Shown in pieces: positions 37,018-46,104 of a stretch of 64,000 nt of DNA (position 1 is the first letter of the stretch; each line of letters begins with the position of its first letter). A model generated the notes under the pieces. The model was not told the origin of the DNA, searched no databases, and saw nothing but the letters and a program-made list of their open reading frames with translations. The stretch is from Paracoccus sp. S-4012 (GTDB lineage Bacteria > Pseudomonadota > Alphaproteobacteria > Rhodobacterales > Rhodobacteraceae), in contig NZ_WKKA01000013.1 of the NCBI RefSeq assembly GCF_009674885.1, forward strand, positions 1 to 64,000, read 5' to 3'. The position numbers and the translations under genes are program-made.

Positions 37018-37234
37018 TCGCGTCGTTTCGGGTCAATCTCTGCGAAGCAGGCAGGCGCCCCCGGAGGCTGCGCAGACGCTCCAGCACCTCTTCCGCGGAA
37101 GGTTCGCGTCGGACCGCAAGGCCCCTCTCCGCCGCCACCAGTTCGATCTTGTCGCCCTCCTTCAATCCTAACGTCCGCACCAGTTCTGAAGGCAGCCTCA
37201 CCGCGAGCGAGTTTCCCCATTTCGACACTTGCAT
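37007..37234 (-). CDS. AbrB/MazE-type antitoxin
   Basis: The 75-residue protein starts MQVSKWGNSLAVRLPSELVR, the swapped-hairpin AbrB/SpoVT fold used by MazE/VapB antitoxins, followed by the toxin-binding tail SAEEVLERLRSLRGRLP. It precedes and overlaps the truncated PIN gene. The antitoxin is intact while the toxin is broken, so it is now an orphan. An AT-rich stretch (TATATGTATAT at about 37267-37277) upstream may be its promoter/operator. Confidence 0.75.
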   Translation of the reverse strand: MQVSKWGNSLAVRLPSELVRTLGLKEGDKIELVAAERGLAVRREPSAEEVLERLRSLRGRLPASQRLTRNDANAR

Positions 37235-37693
37235 GGCATAATCTCCGATCAGCGTATCCTTGGCTCTATATGTATATCATTGCGCCCTGCCCCAAGCTGA
37301 CCAGATAATGCGCTGGCCACCCAGAGGCGCATCCCGAGGCTCGTCCTAGCCTAATGAACTTGCTTTCGGGCTTCCAGGATGAGCCTGCCGGAAGCGGTGC
37401 CCGCAGTCACTTCCGTGGTTACTCCGGAGTCCTCAGGCAGCAAGTCTCCGCGCCCGGTGACCGAAATACACCTAACTCGATCAAGCCTCAAGGATCGAGT
37501 CGCAGCTGCCTCCCGGTCATCGTGCACCTGGCGGCCTTGGACCGGCCCTGCAGCCAGCCAGAATGCCGGCTCGGCCGTGCTCCCGTTTCAGTCCTTGGCT
37601 CCGAATCCTGGCCGCGCCGAAGATACTGATTTCCTGGCACTCGGTGCTTGAGGCCGATCCCGCCTTAGGACATTCTGTCTGCACCTCTCGGAG
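37235..37693. other. Spacer with no recognised gene
   Basis: This stretch between the antitoxin and the DUF2384 gene contains only short frames of poor coding quality. No RNA or repeat was recognised. Confidence 0.3.
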
Positions 37694-38137
37694 ATGACGA
37701 TGATCCGCAGAAGCGCAGAGACGCTGAATGTTCATCGGCGAAACGCCTCCGGCCGACGCGCTCTGCGCTCGGATGCCCTGGGCCGTGACTGCACTACGTA
37801 TTTCATCGACCCTTCCCGCAATCTTGACCCCGATCAACGCGACCGGGCGCGGAAGCTGATCAGGGCCAAGATGGCTGAGCGGGTCGCCGCGGCCAAGGTA
37901 GCGATCGATCAGACCCACCGGCGCCGAGCTGCCACGACGCGCGGCGAGCGTGAGGCGATCGCGATCCTGGACCGGGTGCGGGCTTGGGCTGGAGGCGATT
38001 ATCACGCTCTCGAATGGTATCAATCGATGCCCATCGCGGCGCTGGGCTGCCGAACCGGAGAGGCTCTCGTCGAGGCCGACGAGAGCGCTGCTCTCAACGA
38101 CTACCTCGATCGCCTGGCTCTGGGAGCCTACGCGTGA
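37694..38137 (+). CDS. DUF2384/MbcA-ParS-Xre-type antitoxin-like protein
   Basis: The protein has 147 residues. The last about 38 residues (WYQSMPIAALGCRTGEALVE then ADESAALNDYLDRLALGAY) match the toxin-binding motif of Xre/ParS/MbcA antitoxins (W…P…LGG.TP..LL). The N-terminal 100 residues contain a KLIRAKMAERVAAAKVAIDQTH helix and lack the usual HTH pattern. No RES-domain toxin gene was recognised in the next 300 bases, which is unusual because these antitoxins are normally paired with one. Confidence 0.55.
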   Translation: MTMIRRSAETLNVHRRNASGRRALRSDALGRDCTTYFIDPSRNLDPDQRDRARKLIRAKMAERVAAAKVAIDQTHRRRAATTRGEREAIAILDRVRAWAGGDYHALEWYQSMPIAALGCRTGEALVEADESAALNDYLDRLALGAYA

Positions 38138-38196
38138 CCTGCAGGCTGTTGCGGTCCCTCCGCTTGATCTCCGGCCAAGTTCTTGGCCCGTCCACA

Positions 38197-38449
38197 CTAC
38201 CTGATCCACCGGGCATAGCCGAGCGCGCCCATGATCGTGACGTCGAGCCTGGCGGCCAGCTCCCTCAGCCGCGCAGCGGTGACTACGGCGAGCGGAATGC
38301 CCTCCGCCGCGCTCACGGGCAGTCAGGGCGTCGCGCTCGACTGGCAGCAGCACTGCGTCGGTGGCCGCGGGTTCGACCACAATGCGTCCGCCGGCTGCAA
38401 CGCTCGCCGCGCCGACTTGCCCGGTAAGGTGAATGGGTTGCCGCGCCAT
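38197..38449 (-). pseudogene. Small unknown gene with apparent frameshift
   Basis: The minus strand from 38449 opens MARQPIHLTGQVGAASVAAG and continues with good coding quality for about 40 codons. Another frame then carries EGIPLAVVTAARLRELAARL up to a stop at 38197. The frames join near 38310-38330. I do not recognise the family. It may be a decayed small gene beside the DUF2384 antitoxin. Confidence 0.4.
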
Positions 38450-38873
38450 GATCGGCCCCTATCGGACGGTCGACTACGTTGCCTTGCGGCAGTGCGGCTT
38501 CTCCAAACCGGCCGTTCATGTTTGCCGCAGCACACCAGAACAGCCGATCTCCGCAGCAAGTGAAACGATCGCGCGCCAGCGAGAGCAATGCTGGCCCCCC
38601 TGTCCAGAACGGGCGGAGCGTTCGCGCCGCTCGAGCGCGCATCTGGACAGGGCTGAAAGCCCGCGCCGATTCCATCGGAGATGCCGCCGCTCGCTTCTGT
38701 CGAGCCCGCACATTAGTAAAAAGGGCGGTTCAATGAGTTCGAAAAGGGTACTTTCCCGACCACCGGCCCGGAACCCGTGCGGACATCATCGATGGCGTCG
38801 CGCGCGAGATCATCGCAGCTGTTTCCCGAGCCCCCTCAAGCCCGGCACACGGCCGACAGGCGCTTACCGCGCC
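38450..38873. other. Spacer without recognised gene
   Basis: Short overlapping frames only. It includes an AT-richer patch around 38715 and no recognisable terminal repeat. Confidence 0.3.
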
Positions 38874-39869
38874 TCATCCATCCGCCGTCACGCGGCGGTA
38901 GCTGAGGTCGAGCCGGATGCGCATTCCGTCTGCCGCGAAGGTTCTCTCGAGCGTGCCGTCCATCTGGTCCCTCAGAGCGACCTCACACATCGCGGTTCCG
39001 AAACCCTGGCCCTGCACGGCCTGCTCCGAGGTCCGCTTGAAGCTCTCGGTCCAGTTGATGATCAGCCGGTGCCCCAAACGATCGCTGGTGATCGAGAGGC
39101 GACCGTCGCCTGATGCTAACGTGCCATATTTCACGGAGTTCGTGCAGAGTTCGTAGAAGACCAGTGCCAGCGGCGTGACTGCCGAACGGCTTACGATGAT
39201 ATCGTCGACCTTCACGCCCGCCGGAATTGATCCCGCGAACGGCTGCAGGATCGATTCGAGAAGCGCTTTCAGAGGCCTTTCCCCTGATGCCCTTGCCCCC
39301 TCAGCGATCGCAGGCGCTGCCATAGAATGTGCCGACGCCAGGGCAAGAAGGCGCCCGCGCATGAGGCCCACGAACTCGTCAACACTGGAAGACTGATCCG
39401 CGCAAAGCCTGAGGAGACCGCTGGCGATCGCGAAGCTGTTGCCAACGCGGTGCTTCATTTCCGACAGCAGTAGGCGCTGCTGCTCGGCCGCACGGTGCTG
39501 GTCGGTGATGTCCCGGGCGATCTTCGACGCGCCGACGACTTCCCCGTCCCTGTCCCGGATCGGCGAAATGGTCACTGAAATCGGGAACAGCTCGCCGTTC
39601 TTCTTTTTTCGCAGCGTCTCGAAATGCTGGATGCGTTCGCCCCGGCGCAGACGCTCGATGAAGTCCACCTCTTCATGCTGGCGGTCTTCCGGGATAACAA
39701 TGGTGATCGGCTTGCCCAGGACCTCCACTGCCGCATAGCCGAAGATGCGTTCGGCTGCGGGGTTCCAGCTGAGGATTATGCTGTTGAGATCCTTCGCCAC
39801 GATCGCATCATCCGAGCCTTCGATGATGGCTGAGAAATGCTGCTGCAGGTTTTCGTCCAGGACCGACAT
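38874..39869 (-). CDS. PAS-HWE-type histidine kinase
   Basis: The 331-residue soluble protein has a PAS sensor domain (about residues 12-122, with WNPAAERIFGY and FPISVTISPIRD). A HWE/HisKA_2 kinase domain follows: H-box MKHRVGNSFA with His140, N-box ELCTNSVKYG, the family-naming WxE in INWTE, and a G-box FGTAMCEVALRDQMDG. It would sense redox or light-like cues and phosphorylate a response regulator that is not encoded adjacently. Transcription is leftward. Confidence 0.85.
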   Translation of the reverse strand: MSVLDENLQQHFSAIIEGSDDAIVAKDLNSIILSWNPAAERIFGYAAVEVLGKPITIVIPEDRQHEEVDFIERLRRGERIQHFETLRKKKNGELFPISVTISPIRDRDGEVVGASKIARDITDQHRAAEQQRLLLSEMKHRVGNSFAIASGLLRLCADQSSSVDEFVGLMRGRLLALASAHSMAAPAIAEGARASGERPLKALLESILQPFAGSIPAGVKVDDIIVSRSAVTPLALVFYELCTNSVKYGTLASGDGRLSITSDRLGHRLIINWTESFKRTSEQAVQGQGFGTAMCEVALRDQMDGTLERTFAADGMRIRLDLSYRRVTADG

Positions 39870-40209
39870 GGAAAACTTCCCAGTGAGGACCGCCTCAAAA
39901 GGGCGGCCCTACGTTGATGGAGGTAACAGAGGCATCCATGGACAAGACAGATGGGCTGGCACACCGTTCGAGAAGGACCGACACATCGCCCGCAGCGCAA
40001 GGAAATTCGGGCGGAGCTTCCAGCAGCACGTCATGCTCACGCGCCTGGCGTTCCTCCGTCAGATCAATGGCGTCGCCTGAGCTATCTGCTGGGCCGGGGC
40101 GACGCAAGCTTCCACAAGCCTCGGGTCTCTGACATTTGTGAAACCAGTTAGCCCGTCCGGCTGTTGTCCCCGATGCAGCCGGAAGCGGCCTGAGAGGCGA
40201 CGACTTCAC

Positions 40210-41345
40210 ATGCCGCACCGCGATCTTCTGGAAACCATGCTCAAGCGACAGGAGGTGCTTGCGGATTTCGCCGATCTGGCGCTGCAGTCCGAGGATCTCG
40301 ACGAGGTGCTGCAGGAAGCCTGCCGGCTGGTGGCCAAGGCGATGGGCACCGAGCGCGCCAAGGTGCTGGAGATGGAGGCGGGCGATGAAAGCCTCCTGGT
40401 GCGGGCCGGAGTGGGCTGGGCTGCGGGTGTCGTCGGGCATGTGCGCCTTCCGATGGACGAGCATTCCTCGGAAGCCTTCGCAATCAACGCAGGCGAGCCG
40501 GTTATCACCCCGGACATCGCCCATGAGGAGCGCTTCGATGTTCCGCGCTTCATGAAGGACGCCAGCATCGTGGCGCTGGTGAACGTGCCGATCTTTCTCC
40601 CCCGCCAGCGGCCTATGGGCTCCTGCAGGTGGACGACACCCGGCCGAGGGATTTCGACCAGCACGACAGTGCGTTCCTGCGCACCTATGCCGGCATCCTG
40701 GGGCCCATCGTTGATCGACTGCTCAAGCTTGGGGACCTGAGGTCCACCGAGGAGCGCTTTCGCCTCACCGTCGAGGCGGCCACGGACTATGCCATCTTCG
40801 TCACTGACGTCGAGGACCGGATCACTGACTGGCTTCCCGGCGCCGCCGCCGTCTTCGGCTGGAGCGCCGAGGAAGCACAGGGGCAGAGTGCGGCCATGCT
40901 GTTCACGCCCGAGGACCGGGCCGCGGGCGTACCCGAATGGGAGGTGGAGACCGCACTGCGGGACGGGAGCGCACCCGATGTGCGCTGGCACCTGTGCAAG
41001 GATGGCTCGCGCGTCTTCATCGAAGGGACGCGGCGCAGCCTCAACAAGATCGCGGGGAACGGCTTCCTGAAGATCGGCCAGGACGTGACCGAAGGGCGTC
41101 TGACGGAGGAGCGGCTGCGGGCAGGCGAGGAACGCCTGCGCCTGTTGAGCGAACTGGTGCCGGCGCTGCTCTGGCAGACGGATGGCAACGGGGATGGGGT
41201 GACGTTCAATGCCCGCGCGCTGGACTACCTTGGACGGTCTGCGGAGCAGGTGCAGGCGGGCGACTGGCTCGCGGGGGTCCATCCCGAAGACCAGGGAGCG
41301 GCCGAGCGCGTCTGGGGCCGGCCGGCCGGCGGCAACGGCACAGCG
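40210..41345 (+). pseudogene. GAF-PAS-PAS sensor protein, frameshifted and truncated
   Basis: From the ATG at 40210 a GAF domain runs to about residue 130 (ADFADLALQSEDLDEVLQEA … VNVPIFLP). At 40605-40615 the frame changes. The GAF ending YGLLQVDDTRPRDFDQHDSAF then continues in the next frame, followed by PAS domain 1 (ERFRLTVEAATDYAIFVTDV) and the start of PAS domain 2 (LLSELVPALLWQTDGNGDG). Homology ends near 41345. The kinase or diguanylate-cyclase output domain is absent, so the gene is broken both internally and at the 3' end. This may reflect real decay or a sequencing error plus a deletion. Confidence 0.75.
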
Positions 41346-41650
41346 CCCCCTAGGAAGGCTGTCGCTACCGGATCCTTGCTCTCGACCGGACAGCCACTGC
41401 AAGCCGTATTGTCGAGGGCGGCCCGCCTTGTGCCGGGCTGGTCCAGAGATCTGCGAACGCGGAAAGTTCAGCGCTGGACCAAGGAAATCAGAGAACTTCA
41501 TGCCACACCATCCTGGCGGCACCGGACTCATGCCGGGCGCTGGCGGTCCGCTCACCGAATCTTCATGCACCATTGTGCTTGCCGCTTTTCGCCGCTGCGG
41601 ATGCCGAATATTCTGGGACAGGTGTTAGACATCAAGGTGGCGGAGCCCCG
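41346..41650. other. Spacer upstream of crtE
   Basis: No convincing gene. It contains the truncation point of the sensor pseudogene and presumably the crtE promoter, but no clear -35/-10 pair was identified. Confidence 0.3.
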
Positions 41651-42553
41651 ATGGACAACTTCGCGTTCGACGTGGCCGGGTCTGCGGCGTGGCGCCGCGA
41701 TGTGGACGCGCGTCTGGCCGAGATCGCCGCCGGTTTCGGGCTCCGGTCTCCGTCTCTAGGACAGGCGATGTGCCACGCGGCACTGGCGCCGGGCAAGAGG
41801 TTCCGTGCCCTGGTGCTGCTGATCGCGGGCGAGGCGACGGGCGGCGTCGGCCCGGCGCTGATCGATGCCGCCTGCGCGGTCGAGTTGGTTCACACGGCCT
41901 CGCTCGTGTTCGACGACCTGCCGTGCATGGACGACGCCCGGAGGCGCCGCGGACGCCCGGCCACGCATCTGGTCCACGGCGAATGCCGCGCGATCCTCGC
42001 CGGGATCGCCCTTGTGACCGAGGCGATGCTGCTTCTCGCCACGGCGCGGGGGACCGATGCGGAAACGCGCGCGCGCCTCGTCGCGATCCTGGCCGAAGCG
42101 GTCGGGCCGCGTGGACTGAGTGCGGGGCAGGATCTGGACGTCAATGCGCCGAAAGATGTGGCCGCGGTCGAGCGCGAGCAGGATCTCAAGACCGGCGCGC
42201 TCTTCGCCGCGGGCTTCCGGATGTTCGGCGTGATCCAGCGCCTCGACACGCCCGAGGTCGACATGCTGGTCAAACTCGGCAAGACGCTGGGGCGGGCGTT
42301 CCAGTCCTATGACGACCTGATGGATGTCCGGGGCGACGCCTTCGCCCTCGGCAAGGACACCGGGCGCGATCATCTGGCGCGTGACGGTGGCCGCGGGGTC
42401 CTCGCGGTGCGGAGCCTGCCGCAGGCCGAGGCGCATTACGCCGGTCTTCGGGCGGAACTCGATTTGCTGCTCGATGGCTGCGGCTTCAACACGTTGCCGC
42501 TCTCCGCGCATATCGCAGAGGTGCTGCCGGTCCGCGCGGATTGTGCTGCCTGA
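41651..42553 (+). CDS. crtE: Geranylgeranyl diphosphate synthase
   Basis: The 300-residue trans-prenyltransferase has the first aspartate-rich motif in LVFDDLPCMDDARRRRG (DDxxxxD) and the second in QSYDDLMD. It makes GGPP from FPP and IPP. The ATG at 41651 gives MDNFAFDVAGSAAWRRDVDA. It ends 8 bases before the convergent crtB, so the two transcripts meet tail to tail. crtE is often co-directional with crtB in Paracoccus; here it is inverted. Confidence 0.9.
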   Translation: MDNFAFDVAGSAAWRRDVDARLAEIAAGFGLRSPSLGQAMCHAALAPGKRFRALVLLIAGEATGGVGPALIDAACAVELVHTASLVFDDLPCMDDARRRRGRPATHLVHGECRAILAGIALVTEAMLLLATARGTDAETRARLVAILAEAVGPRGLSAGQDLDVNAPKDVAAVEREQDLKTGALFAAGFRMFGVIQRLDTPEVDMLVKLGKTLGRAFQSYDDLMDVRGDAFALGKDTGRDHLARDGGRGVLAVRSLPQAEAHYAGLRAELDLLLDGCGFNTLPLSAHIAEVLPVRADCAA

Positions 42554-42560
42554 GGACGGC

Positions 42561-43472
42561 TCAGGCCCGCGGGCGAGTCCACAAGCCGTCGCGTGATGCT
42601 GTTGGCGGGGCGATGCGCGACGCGGCGGCATCGCCCAGTCCCCGCAGCGCCAGTCCCGTCTTGGCGAGACCGGAGGTGCTGATCCGCCGCCGGTAGGCCT
42701 CCGGTCCGCCGTGCCGGATCCGCGTGCCGATCGCGCGGTAGATCCGGGCCGCCGCCGCAATCGACCAGGCGCAGCGCGGCGGCAGCGCGGGAAGCCCGGC
42801 GAAGGCCGAGGCGTAGTAGGGCTCGGCGGCATCGAGGAGGCGCAGGATGACCGCATGCAGCGCCGGCGAGGGGATCTCGCCGCAGATCTCGGCTCCCGCC
42901 GCGTCAAGCCACTCGCGCGGATGATAGACGCGTCCGATCCGGGCGTCTTCGACCACGTCGCGAGCGATGTTGGTCAACTGGAACGCCAGCCCGAGGTCGC
43001 AGGCGCGGTCCAGCACCTCAGGGTCGCGGACTCCCATGACCCGCGCCATCATCACGCCGACCACGCCCGCGACGTGGTAGGCGTAGTCGAGCGTGTCATT
43101 CAGCGTGCGGTAGTCCCGCCCCGCCACGTCCATCGCGAAGCCGTCGATCAGGTCCATCGGCCAGCGCTCGGGGAAGTCGTGCCGCCGGGCCACGGCGCGC
43201 AGCGCGGCAAAGGGGGGACTGAGAGGGCCGCTGCCGTGGAGCGCGACGAGGGTCTCGGCCTTCAGCCGCGCGAGCCGCGCCGCGGGGTCTCCCATCGCCT
43301 CCGGCGAGCCGCCGAGGGTCTGCCCGTCCACCACGTCGTCGGCGTGGCGGCACCAGGCGTAGAGCATCACCGTGTCCTCGCGGATGCCCGGAGGCATCAG
43401 CCGCGCCGCCGCTGCGAAGCTCTGCGAGCCCGCGGCGATGGCGGCCTGCAATTCGGCGACCGGCGCGCTCAT
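42561..43472 (-). CDS. crtB: Phytoene synthase
   Basis: The 303-residue squalene/phytoene synthase-family enzyme has the two diagnostic motifs YAWCRHADDVVDG (DDxxD-type) and LGLAFQLTNIARDVVEDA. It condenses two GGPP into phytoene. It is the last gene of the idi-crtWZXYIB operon and overlaps crtI by 4 bases. Confidence 0.92.
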   Translation of the reverse strand: MSAPVAELQAAIAAGSQSFAAAARLMPPGIREDTVMLYAWCRHADDVVDGQTLGGSPEAMGDPAARLARLKAETLVALHGSGPLSPPFAALRAVARRHDFPERWPMDLIDGFAMDVAGRDYRTLNDTLDYAYHVAGVVGVMMARVMGVRDPEVLDRACDLGLAFQLTNIARDVVEDARIGRVYHPREWLDAAGAEICGEIPSPALHAVILRLLDAAEPYYASAFAGLPALPPRCAWSIAAAARIYRAIGTRIRHGGPEAYRRRISTSGLAKTGLALRGLGDAAASRIAPPTASRDGLWTRPRA

Positions 43473-44950
43473 GCCGCGCCCGCGTCGGCCAGCATCACGC
43501 CGGCGGTCGCCTTGGCCGAGCCGACAACGCCGGGGATACCGGCGCCCGGATGGGTGCCGGCACCCACGATGTAGAAGTTGCGGATCGCCCGGTCGCGGTT
43601 ATGGGGGCGAAACCAGGCCGATTGCGTCAGGATCGGCTCGACCGAGAAGGCGCTGCCGTGATGAGCGTTCAGTTCCGAGGCGAAATCGGCGGGCGAGAAG
43701 ATGCGCTTGACCCGCAGGTTGGCGCGAAGGCCGGGGATCAGCCGTTCCTCGAGGCTGGAGAGGATGCGGTCGGCATAGGCCTCGCCCTCGGCCGCCCAGT
43801 CGACAGCGGCACGGCCGAGATGGGGGACCGGCGCGAGGACGTAGTGCGTAGACATGCCCGGCGGCGCGAGGCTCGGGTCGGTGACGCTGGGCGAGTGCAG
43901 GTAGAGCGAGAAATCCTTGGCCAGCGTGGCGCCGCGGAAGATCTCGTTGAGCAGTTCGCGGTAGCGGGGGCCGAAGAGGACGGTGTGATGCGCCAAGCCC
44001 TCAGGCGGCTTTGACAGGCCAAAATGCACCACGAAGAGCGACATCGACCACCGCTGCCGGCCCAGCAGCGCGGCCTTGGTCCGCCCGCGCCGGGTGCCGC
44101 CCAGCAGGTCGCGGTAGCTGTGCATCACATCGGCATTGCTGGCGACCATGTCGGCGTCGATCCGGGTTCCGTCTGCCAGAGTGACGCCCACCGCGCGCGG
44201 GCCCTCCACCTCGACCCGTGCCACCCGTGCGTTCAAGAGCAGCACCCCGCCCAGCCGCTCGAACAGCGCCACCATGCCGGAGACGAGCGCGTTCGTCCCG
44301 CCCTGCGCGAACCAGACCCCGCCGCGCCGTTCGAGCGCGTGGATCAGCGCGTAGATCGAGCTGGTCGAGAACGGATTGCCGCCCACGAGCAGCGTGTGGA
44401 ACGAGAAGGCCTGCCGCAGGTGCGGGTCCTTGATGAACCGCGCGACTATGCCGTGGACCGAGCGATAGGCCTCCAGCTTCACCAGTGCCGGCGCGGCCCG
44501 CAGCATCTGGCCGAGCTTCAAGAACGGCACCGTACCGAGGCGCAGGTAGCCCTCCTCGTAGACGCGCTCGGCATAGTCGTGGAAGCGGCGGTAGCCGTCG
44601 AGGTCGGCCGGGTTGAAGGCGGCGATCTCGCGCTCGAGGGCGGCCGCGTCGTTGGTGTAGTCGAAGCGCCTCCCGTCGGACCAGAGCAGCCGGTAGAAGG
44701 GGCTGACCGGCAGCAGCGTCACGTCCTGCTCCATCACCTGTCCCGAGAGCGACCAGAGTTCGCGCAGCGCGTCCGGGTCGGTGATGACCGTCGGCCCGGC
44801 GTCGAAGACATGGCCCTGCTCACGCCAGACATAGGCGCGGCCGCCGGGCTTGTCGCGGCCTTCGAGCAGCGTGGTGGCGATGCCGGCCGACTGCAGGCGG
44901 ATGGCGAGCGCGAGGCCGCCGAAGCCCGCGCCGATGACGATGGCCCTCAT
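43469..44950 (-). CDS. crtI: Phytoene desaturase (lycopene-forming)
   Basis: The 493-residue FAD-dependent desaturase has an N-terminal dinucleotide motif IVIGAGFGGLALAIRLQSAG, the GRAYVWREQGHVFDAGPTVI segment and the C-terminal GAGTHPGAGIPGVVGSAK motif. It converts phytoene to lycopene in four steps. It overlaps crtB and crtY by 4 bases each, so it is tightly operonic. Confidence 0.93.
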   Translation of the reverse strand: MRAIVIGAGFGGLALAIRLQSAGIATTLLEGRDKPGGRAYVWREQGHVFDAGPTVITDPDALRELWSLSGQVMEQDVTLLPVSPFYRLLWSDGRRFDYTNDAAALEREIAAFNPADLDGYRRFHDYAERVYEEGYLRLGTVPFLKLGQMLRAAPALVKLEAYRSVHGIVARFIKDPHLRQAFSFHTLLVGGNPFSTSSIYALIHALERRGGVWFAQGGTNALVSGMVALFERLGGVLLLNARVARVEVEGPRAVGVTLADGTRIDADMVASNADVMHSYRDLLGGTRRGRTKAALLGRQRWSMSLFVVHFGLSKPPEGLAHHTVLFGPRYRELLNEIFRGATLAKDFSLYLHSPSVTDPSLAPPGMSTHYVLAPVPHLGRAAVDWAAEGEAYADRILSSLEERLIPGLRANLRVKRIFSPADFASELNAHHGSAFSVEPILTQSAWFRPHNRDRAIRNFYIVGAGTHPGAGIPGVVGSAKATAGVMLADAGAA

Positions 44951-46104
44951 GACGCCGCCGCCAGCAGCGGCCTTTCGCGCAGGCAGGGAAGCGCGTCGCG
45001 GATCGGGATGGGCGGCTTGCCGGTGACGATCCGCAAGCGGTCGAGGCGGGTGAGGCGGCCGGCGTAGAAGCGCTCGATCAGCGGCTCGGGCAGGCGGTAG
45101 AAGCGGGAGAGCACGCGGTGCCGGTCCTCGGGCGCGCAGCCGCGGAAGAGCATCCGGTTGAGCAGGCGCAGGAAGCGGTCGTCACGCGCACGGGAGAGCG
45201 CGTGGGCGCGGACTGCGGCGAACACCGCGTCGGTGGTCAGACGCGTGGCGGGCACGCAATCCGCCACCTGCGCCGCGACCGGCAGGGAGTAGCCGGTGAC
45301 CGGGTGGAACAGCCCGGCGCGCAGGCCGAACGGGACGGCGCCGCTCTCCGCCTCGGACCAGAAGGACGCCGCATCGTGGGCGAGCGCGATCGGCAGCACC
45401 CCGCGCTCGCGCCGCACCTCGCGCCCGCGCCAGCCGTGGGCTTCGGCATAGCCGCCGACCGACACGGCGATGGCCTCCTCGTCCAGCGCCGCGCCGTCGC
45501 TGTAGCGGGTGTCCTCGATCAGCAGCCGCGTGGGCGAGAACGGCAGCAGATAGACGAAGCGGTAGCCGTCCTGCTGCGTGACGGTGGCGTCCATGATGAC
45601 GGGCCGGGCGACCCCGTGCGGCGCGTCCATCTCGAACTCGATGCCGACGAACTTCTGGAAGCCGGTCACCAGATGCCGGGAGGGCATCGCCCCGCGCCCG
45701 TCGATCACGCAGGCGGCCTCGATCCGCTCGCCATTGCCGACCGTCACCCCGGAGCCGTCCAGTGCCGCAATCTCCGCACCCCAGCGAAGCGTCACGCCCG
45801 GCGTCGCCGCAAGGAGCAACGAGAGGCCCTCTCCACCGACCGACGCGTATCCGGCGCGCAGAACGCGGGCGTGGTCGGGGAACCGCACCTCCTGCCCCTG
45901 CCATCGGCAGCGGATCGCCGGGGCGAGCCGGCGGTGCCAGTCGGGCGAGATGTCGGGATCGTGGAACGACCAGGTATGCGCGTTCGACGGCCCCGTGGCC
46001 CTGTCGAGCATCAGGATGCGCGTGCCCGGCCGCGCCTCGGCGACGGCGATGGCGATCAGAGCATTGGCGAGGCCCGCGCCGGCGAGGATCAGGTCGGGCC
46101 TCAT
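44947..46104 (-). CDS. crtY: Lycopene beta-cyclase
   Basis: The 385-residue CrtY-type cyclase opens with DLILAGAGLANALIAI and has the HTWSFHD motif and GYRFVYLLPFSPTRLLIEDT in the middle. It forms beta-rings on lycopene to give beta-carotene. The ATG at 46104 was chosen because it overlaps the crtX stop by 4 bases; the longer frame to 46755 is a shadow of crtX. Confidence 0.9.
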   Translation of the reverse strand: MRPDLILAGAGLANALIAIAVAEARPGTRILMLDRATGPSNAHTWSFHDPDISPDWHRRLAPAIRCRWQGQEVRFPDHARVLRAGYASVGGEGLSLLLAATPGVTLRWGAEIAALDGSGVTVGNGERIEAACVIDGRGAMPSRHLVTGFQKFVGIEFEMDAPHGVARPVIMDATVTQQDGYRFVYLLPFSPTRLLIEDTRYSDGAALDEEAIAVSVGGYAEAHGWRGREVRRERGVLPIALAHDAASFWSEAESGAVPFGLRAGLFHPVTGYSLPVAAQVADCVPATRLTTDAVFAAVRAHALSRARDDRFLRLLNRMLFRGCAPEDRHRVLSRFYRLPEPLIERFYAGRLTRLDRLRIVTGKPPIPIRDALPCLRERPLLAAAS

